Shown here in pieces: positions 59,796 to 64,000 of a DNA stretch of 64,000 nt. Both the position numbers and the translations under genes were made by a program. The stretch is taken from positions 1,426,001 to 1,490,000 of the forward strand of contig OZ254080.1 of NCBI GenBank assembly GCA_965267485.1, given 5' to 3'. The notes under the pieces were generated by a model, which had not been told where the DNA came from, did no database searches, and saw only the letters and a list, made by a program, of their open reading frames with translations. Position 1 is the stretch's first letter. Each line of letters begins with the position of its first letter. This DNA is from JANQJA01 sp965267485. Lineage in GTDB: Bacteria; Pseudomonadota; Gammaproteobacteria; Pseudomonadales; Azotimanducaceae.

Positions 59796-61232
59796 CTAAG
59801 TAATACCGTGTCTCTCCAGCCAATTGGAGGCGGTTTGATAGTTCTTCATGCCAAGAATCTTCGCCGTTCTTTTCTTGTTAAAGCCTGATTCGCGCCACGC
59901 TCTGTGTAAGTAGTGGGCCTCAACTTCCCTAATGATCGATTGGATATCGATGCCGTCCTCAATATCCCTATTCAAAATCGTTTCGTTTTCATTCTGAATA
60001 ATCGGCTCGAGGATTGCCTCGCGCATGTCCTCTTCCCGAAGAGTAACCGTATCCGTCCAGAGCATGACGCGCTGAAGTGTGTTGATCAGTTCCATGATAT
60101 TGCCGGGCCATTTATGGTCGAGCAATACCCGTCGAGCACCTGCAGAAAGCTTCTTGGGCTTTGCGTCTGACTGTTCGGATTGTCGCTCATTCAACTCCTT
60201 GAAGATGAAATCAATGAGCGCAGGCAAGTCGCCTGCTCGATTACGGATGTTCGGCAGGCTGAGGGTGGCTGCGGAGAGTAGATAGAATAGCTCGGGCTCG
60301 AACCGGCCTGAGGATATCTCGTCCCTGAGTGTCGAATTTACTGCTGCGATGATGCGCGCTTTTTGACTCCCGCCGTCGTTGCCGGAGACGTGATCAATCA
60401 ATCGAAGCTGCAAGCGATGTGGTAACTCCTCGAGACGAGCCAGAAAGAGCGTTCCATTCGCTGCGGAGTTCAATGCTCCCTGTCGCTCAGCTGAGCCAAA
60501 GAGTTCCACCTCGAGCGCATCTTCTGCGTAGGCGGCGCAGTCAACCTTGATAAACCCGTCTCGTGAACTTGCACCGTGAATGCAGCGTGCCAACAACTCT
60601 TTGCCGGTTCCTGGTGCCCCTTCGATCAGAACAGAGACCGAGCGTTTGGCAACTTTTTGGGCGAGTGCTACGACTCTTTGCATTGGCTTGCTGGTAGCGA
60701 CGAAATTCTCAAACGCAGGGTCGATTGGTAGCTCGCCCGACGCGACTGCGTTGATCTCGTCATCAATGACTTGTCTCAGGTGAGGCAGGTAGTCAGCGGC
60801 TAGATCGAAAGGGATATCGACGTCCTCGACTTGCGATTCATAGGTCTGAACAAACTTGCCGGGAAATTTCGTTTTTCCCAGGAGCACCCAGATTGTGGCC
60901 ATGGCTGGCGTGCCGGGGCTCAGAAAGTAGGTGAGCTCTGTGTGGTCCGTATCCAATTCTGAGAGTAGCTCTTCGACGCTCTCGTAGACCTCTCGATAGC
61001 TTGTAGGCGACTCAAGCTTTGCCTGTTCGTATCGAATCGAATGCGATGTCCTGTCAGATAACCAGGCCCGATATCGGGAGAGCTTTTCCTCCGGATAGTT
61101 GCACAGCAACACCAGCTCGTCGAAAGACCTGCTTTCGAGGAGAGACGCAATCGGTCCAATTTCGTTGGCTGTGTCTCTTTCGGCTGCGTCCAAGTCGTGG
61201 CCGCCAATCCAGGAGATAAGGATCTTTTTCAT
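59796..61232 (-). CDS. CARF-AAA+-Fis regulator (RtcR-like), degenerate ATPase
   Basis: 478 residues from ATG 61232. Residues 1-150 resemble the CARF domain of RtcR, which binds cyclic or 2',3'-cyclic-phosphate nucleotides: KKILISWIGGHDLDAA, FDELVLLCN and the loop YFLSPGTPAMATIWVLLG. Residues 175-410 are NtrC-like AAA+, with Walker A GAPGTGKE (205-212) intact. The sigma-54 contact loop is missing (ELFGSAERQGALN in place of ELFG..GAFTGA) and Walker B reads LFLARLEE instead of LFLDEIGE. The C-terminus is a Fis-type helix-turn-helix (NKKRTAKILGMKNYQTASNWLERHGI). It is probably a ligand-responsive DNA-binding regulator of the downstream operon, not a classic sigma-54 activator. Confidence 0.8.
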   Translation of the reverse strand: MKKILISWIGGHDLDAAERDTANEIGPIASLLESRSFDELVLLCNYPEEKLSRYRAWLSDRTSHSIRYEQAKLESPTSYREVYESVEELLSELDTDHTELTYFLSPGTPAMATIWVLLGKTKFPGKFVQTYESQVEDVDIPFDLAADYLPHLRQVIDDEINAVASGELPIDPAFENFVATSKPMQRVVALAQKVAKRSVSVLIEGAPGTGKELLARCIHGASSRDGFIKVDCAAYAEDALEVELFGSAERQGALNSAANGTLFLARLEELPHRLQLRLIDHVSGNDGGSQKARIIAAVNSTLRDEISSGRFEPELFYLLSAATLSLPNIRNRAGDLPALIDFIFKELNERQSEQSDAKPKKLSAGARRVLLDHKWPGNIMELINTLQRVMLWTDTVTLREEDMREAILEPIIQNENETILNRDIEDGIDIQSIIREVEAHYLHRAWRESGFNKKRTAKILGMKNYQTASNWLERHGIT

Positions 61233-61295
61233 TTGAGGTGAACAAAAAATATTGTACAAAAACAAAATATATAGCTTTTCATTCTCTGTTTGCCA

Positions 61296-61324
61296 TTGTC
61301 TCTAAAGGCTGGAGAAAGCATTAT
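61296..61324 (+). promoter_or_regulatory. Candidate promoter of rmuC
   Basis: TTGTCT (61296-61301), a 17-base spacer and CATTAT (61319-61324), about 60 bases upstream of ATG 61384. A longer TTGTACAA palindrome near 61252 lies nearer the divergent regulator gene. Confidence 0.45.
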
Positions 61325-61383
61325 TTCTGGCATGTTAACTCAGGTAAAGAGGCGATCAGCCTCAACACAGGATAAAAAAGATT

Positions 61384-62793
61384 ATGTCATCTATTGAAAT
61401 CATTACAATGGCCGTTTCGGTGCTGACGCTCGCTACAGTGGTTGGTGTGGCGCTGTTCTTGGCAAGCCTCATTCGAAAGGCTGCACGCTCCGATGCAGCT
61501 ACCAGCAGCGAAGTTCAGGCTATCGCGCACCATACGTCTCTTCAGGCCCGTTCAGTCGCGGACGGCTTTAGCCAGGCTCGTAGCGAAAACGCTCAGCTGC
61601 AGACACAGTTCCGGGACGAACTGACAAAAAGTGTTCGAGGCTTTGGTGACAGTGTTCAAAAGCAGAATGCTGAAACCAACCGGCTCCAGCGCGAATCATA
61701 TGAGGCCGTCGACGGCCGTCTTCGCAAGATATCTCATTCAATCGGTGAGCAGATGACCTCCATCGGCTCCTCCCTGGACTCGCGCCTTAACTCCATGCGG
61801 GAGTCTTCCGAAAAGTCCATGAAAGCCATGCGCGACACGCTGGATGCCAAGATGAATGAGCTTCGCGCGGAAAATGCGAAGAAGCTTGATCAGATGAGGG
61901 AGACGGTAGACGAAAAGTTGCAGTCGACGCTCGAAAAGCGCCTTGGCGAGTCCTTCACTCAGGTGACGAAGCGCCTTGAAGAGGTCCATCGCGGCTTGGG
62001 TGAAATGCAGAACCTGGCGGCGGATGTTGGCGGGCTTAAGCGTGTACTGACAAACGTCAAGGCGCGAGGCGTCTACGGTGAAGTCCAGCTGGGCCAGCTG
62101 ATCGAGCAGGTGATGACGCCCAGCCAGTACGGCACTAACGTAGCCGTCATCCCGGGGTCGCAATCGCGTGTCGAGTATGCGATCAAACTGCCAGGTAATT
62201 CTCCCGAAGAGCCAGTGTGGCTGCCTGTCGATTCCAAGTTCCCAAGAGAGGATTACGAGCGGCTCGTTGAGGCCGCTGAAAACGCGGATGCGGCTGGGGT
62301 CGAAGCGGCAAGTAGAGAGCTGGAAAAGCGTATCAAGCAGTCGGCCAAAGACATTCACGACAAGTATGTCGCTCCGCCGAACACCACTGACTTCGCGGTG
62401 ATGTTTTTACCAACTGAGGGCCTGTATGCGGAGATAGCCAGGCGGCCAGGTCTGATCGAAGACCTGCATCGCCATTTCAAAGTCACGGTCGCCGGGCCGA
62501 CCAATCTGCTGTCGATGCTGAACAGCCTGCAAATGGGATTCCGAACCCTCGCTGTGCAGGAACGAGGCAGTGAAGTGTGGAAAGTACTGGGCGAGGCGAA
62601 ATCAGAGTTCAGCAAATTTGGCGCCGTTATTGAGAAGGTGCGTGCAAAAATCGATCAGGCTGGCAAAGGGCTTGATCAGGTAGGTACGCGTACCCGCGTT
62701 CTGGAACGCAAGCTTCGGGACGTTGAAGAGGTCGAATATGAGGCTGCAAATTCAATCGAATATCTTGAAGAGGTAGGAGCAGACGATGAGTGA
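61384..62793 (+). CDS. rmuC: RmuC-family DNA recombination protein
   Basis: 469 residues: one N-terminal membrane helix (residues 9-28), a long coiled coil (about 45-215) and the RmuC domain. The domain shows RGVYGEVQLGQLIEQVM, VEYAIKLPG, LPVDSKFPREDYERLVEA, VAPPNTTDFAVMFLPTEGLYAEIARRPG and ERGSEVWKVLGEAKSEFSKFG. RmuC is a putative membrane-tethered nuclease-fold protein limiting DNA inversions, and it is often found with type I restriction genes. The following small gene overlaps it by eight bases. Confidence 0.92.
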   Translation: MSSIEIITMAVSVLTLATVVGVALFLASLIRKAARSDAATSSEVQAIAHHTSLQARSVADGFSQARSENAQLQTQFRDELTKSVRGFGDSVQKQNAETNRLQRESYEAVDGRLRKISHSIGEQMTSIGSSLDSRLNSMRESSEKSMKAMRDTLDAKMNELRAENAKKLDQMRETVDEKLQSTLEKRLGESFTQVTKRLEEVHRGLGEMQNLAADVGGLKRVLTNVKARGVYGEVQLGQLIEQVMTPSQYGTNVAVIPGSQSRVEYAIKLPGNSPEEPVWLPVDSKFPREDYERLVEAAENADAAGVEAASRELEKRIKQSAKDIHDKYVAPPNTTDFAVMFLPTEGLYAEIARRPGLIEDLHRHFKVTVAGPTNLLSMLNSLQMGFRTLAVQERGSEVWKVLGEAKSEFSKFGAVIEKVRAKIDQAGKGLDQVGTRTRVLERKLRDVEEVEYEAANSIEYLEEVGADDE

Positions 62794-63064
62794 GAAGAAC
62801 CGGGCAAAACTGATTTCTCAGGTGCGGGATCAGGTCAACAGGCTGTTGGAAGAGGGAGAGTCGCCTTGTGACGTGTCGTTTTCGCTGAGTTTTGTGGCGA
62901 CGGATCTCGGGCTGCATGTCACCGAGAGTGATATCAGCGTAGTGCCAGTGCTGCTTGACGGGATCAACGCTGCGATTCGTTGTGCAAATGATGAGCAACC
63001 TGAAGAGGAGGACACAGCTGCATCAACGGAAATCGAGATTCCTGTTGATGCCAAAGTCCATTAG
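62786..63064 (+). CDS. Small acidic-tailed protein between rmuC and hsdR
   Basis: 92 residues. N-terminal helix (NRAKLISQVRDQVNRLLEEGESPCDVSFSLSFVATDLGL), then an acidic Glu-rich tail (EQPEEEDTAASTEIEI). No family recognised. Overlaps rmuC and precedes hsdR by 69 bases, so probably co-transcribed with both. Confidence 0.65.
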   Translation: MSEKNRAKLISQVRDQVNRLLEEGESPCDVSFSLSFVATDLGLHVTESDISVVPVLLDGINAAIRCANDEQPEEEDTAASTEIEIPVDAKVH

Positions 63065-63133
63065 ACGACGTGCTAAGCCGATTGAGTCCTGCTTTCACGT
63101 GCGTATAGTCTAAGGCTGCGCTGCGCTACCGAC

Positions 63134-64000
63134 ATGATACCCATGCAATCCACCAATTTTGGGTTCCTCGAAGATCATGAGCCGCTCTTCTATCAGCTTG
63201 CGAAAGCGGCTGAGCAGGCTTTTGTGCCAGACCCGAACACGACCTTGCTCAAGCTTCGTCAGCTCGGCGAAGCCATTGCGCAGGACGTGGCAACGCGCCT
63301 CGGTATTCATGTGGATGACCGGGCTAACCAGTTGGATTTGCTCAGGCTGATTCAGCACGAGGTTGAGCTCGGCCGAGAAGTTCTCGACACGTTCCATGCC
63401 ATCAGAAAGATCGGCAACTCTGCCAACCATGAATTTGTGTCCAATCATCGCGAAGCACTGGTGGTACTTCGACATGCCTGGCAGCTTGGTTGTTGGCACT
63501 ACCGGACCTTTGGTGATGCCGAGCCAGATTGGAAGTCAGGCGCGTTCAAGACTCCTCAGGACCCTTCGCAGGAAGTCCGCAAGCTCGAAGAACGAATCAA
63601 GCAACTGGAGAAGGCTGCCCAGGCGTCCCAACGTGAACTAAAAACCACGCAACAACTGGCCGACGCGGAACAGGCGCGAACAGAAGAGCTAGAGCGGTAC
63701 CTTCAGGCCACTGAAGAAGACAAGCAGGTCTGGCAATCACTGGCGGAAGAGAACGAAGCCAAACTCGTCGAGGCCAAGGAAAAGTTTGCGCTTGAGAAGG
63801 CAACGCGGCTGCAGCGGCTCGATGAATACCAGGGGCAACTGGCAGTCGCGGAAGCGCCTGCGATTGGCTACCAGACGACATCGAAACGTGAGAGCCCCGC
63901 GATTGAGGAAGCCAAGCAGGCGATTCGACAGTCTTATTGGTCTGAGTCAGAGGCAGAGACCCGGCTTCGAATCGATCAGCAGTTGCGCGACGCAGGCTGG
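63134..64000 (+). CDS. hsdR: Type I restriction enzyme R subunit (HsdR), N-terminal part
   Basis: 289 codons open to the end of the window from ATG 63134 (an alternative ATG at 63143). The N-terminal 130 residues match the DUF4145-like domain that often precedes HsdR (LRQLGEAIAQDVATRLGI, RKIGNSANHEF). Then a coiled coil of about 100 residues, and finally SEAETRLRIDQQLRDAGW, the start of the HsdR nuclease domain. The nuclease and helicase parts lie beyond the window. Its partners hsdM and hsdS are expected further right. Confidence 0.85.
   Translation, partial: MIPMQSTNFGFLEDHEPLFYQLAKAAEQAFVPDPNTTLLKLRQLGEAIAQDVATRLGIHVDDRANQLDLLRLIQHEVELGREVLDTFHAIRKIGNSANHEFVSNHREALVVLRHAWQLGCWHYRTFGDAEPDWKSGAFKTPQDPSQEVRKLEERIKQLEKAAQASQRELKTTQQLADAEQARTEELERYLQATEEDKQVWQSLAEENEAKLVEAKEKFALEKATRLQRLDEYQGQLAVAEAPAIGYQTTSKRESPAIEEAKQAIRQSYWSESEAETRLRIDQQLRDAGW

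Overview
The window looks like a stretch of a moderately high-GC gammaproteobacterial chromosome. Supporting signs are an Rcs/Wec-type exopolysaccharide pathway, PEP-CTERM (exosortase) targets, sigma-54 regulation, RND copper efflux of the Cus type, EptA, paired acyl-CoA dehydrogenases and an EF-G of the second gammaproteobacterial type. A marine or sediment lineage is plausible but is only an inference. No rRNA, tRNA, CRISPR array, insertion sequence or integrase was recognised.

Layout. 1-12.8 kb: an exopolysaccharide/PEP-CTERM locus. It holds a lipoprotein (cut by the window edge), wecC, wecB, a PEP-CTERM protein, a large TPR lipoprotein of the PrsT type, a polyprenyl-phosphate sugar transferase, a WecG-type transferase, an unknown anchored protein, a sigma-54 response regulator of the PrsR type and a VanZ-like protein. 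WecB, WecC and WecG together predict an N-acetylmannosaminuronate-containing polymer. Neither the exosortase nor the partner kinase is in the window. Three further PEP-CTERM-like genes (16.9, 20.1 and 36.0 kb) and the one at 3.7 kb each have a -24/-12-like site 28-45 bases before the start codon, so they may form one sigma-54 regulon.

12.8-52.8 kb: mixed core metabolism. This includes two acyl-CoA dehydrogenases, an SDR, a UGSC-family selenoprotein read through an in-frame UGA (18.9-19.4 kb) with its coupled partner gene, carbonic anhydrase, a DUF2892-enoyl-CoA hydratase in-frame fusion and a copper/silver efflux operon (22.8-29.9 kb). A BamA-like/PAP2/EptA envelope cluster, a Na/Pi symporter, VapBC, a TetR-SDR pair with a long operator, an orphan HigA with a broken HigB, fusA, and a pirin-LysR pair with a perfect palindrome follow.

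52.8-64 kb: an AT-richer defence island. On the minus strand a CARF-AAA+-Fis regulator precedes a tightly overlapping operon. That operon encodes a small unknown protein, a ZorA-like MotA/ExbB channel protein with a very long coiled-coil tail, a ZorB-like MotB/OmpA protein, a 616-residue ZorC-like protein and a small C-terminal gene. A ZorD-type helicase is not present. Three small unknown plus-strand genes converge on this operon. Beyond it lie rmuC, a small gene and the start of a type I restriction hsdR that runs off the window. The motor operon under a nucleotide-sensing but catalytically degenerate AAA+ regulator is the best candidate here for an undescribed variant system.
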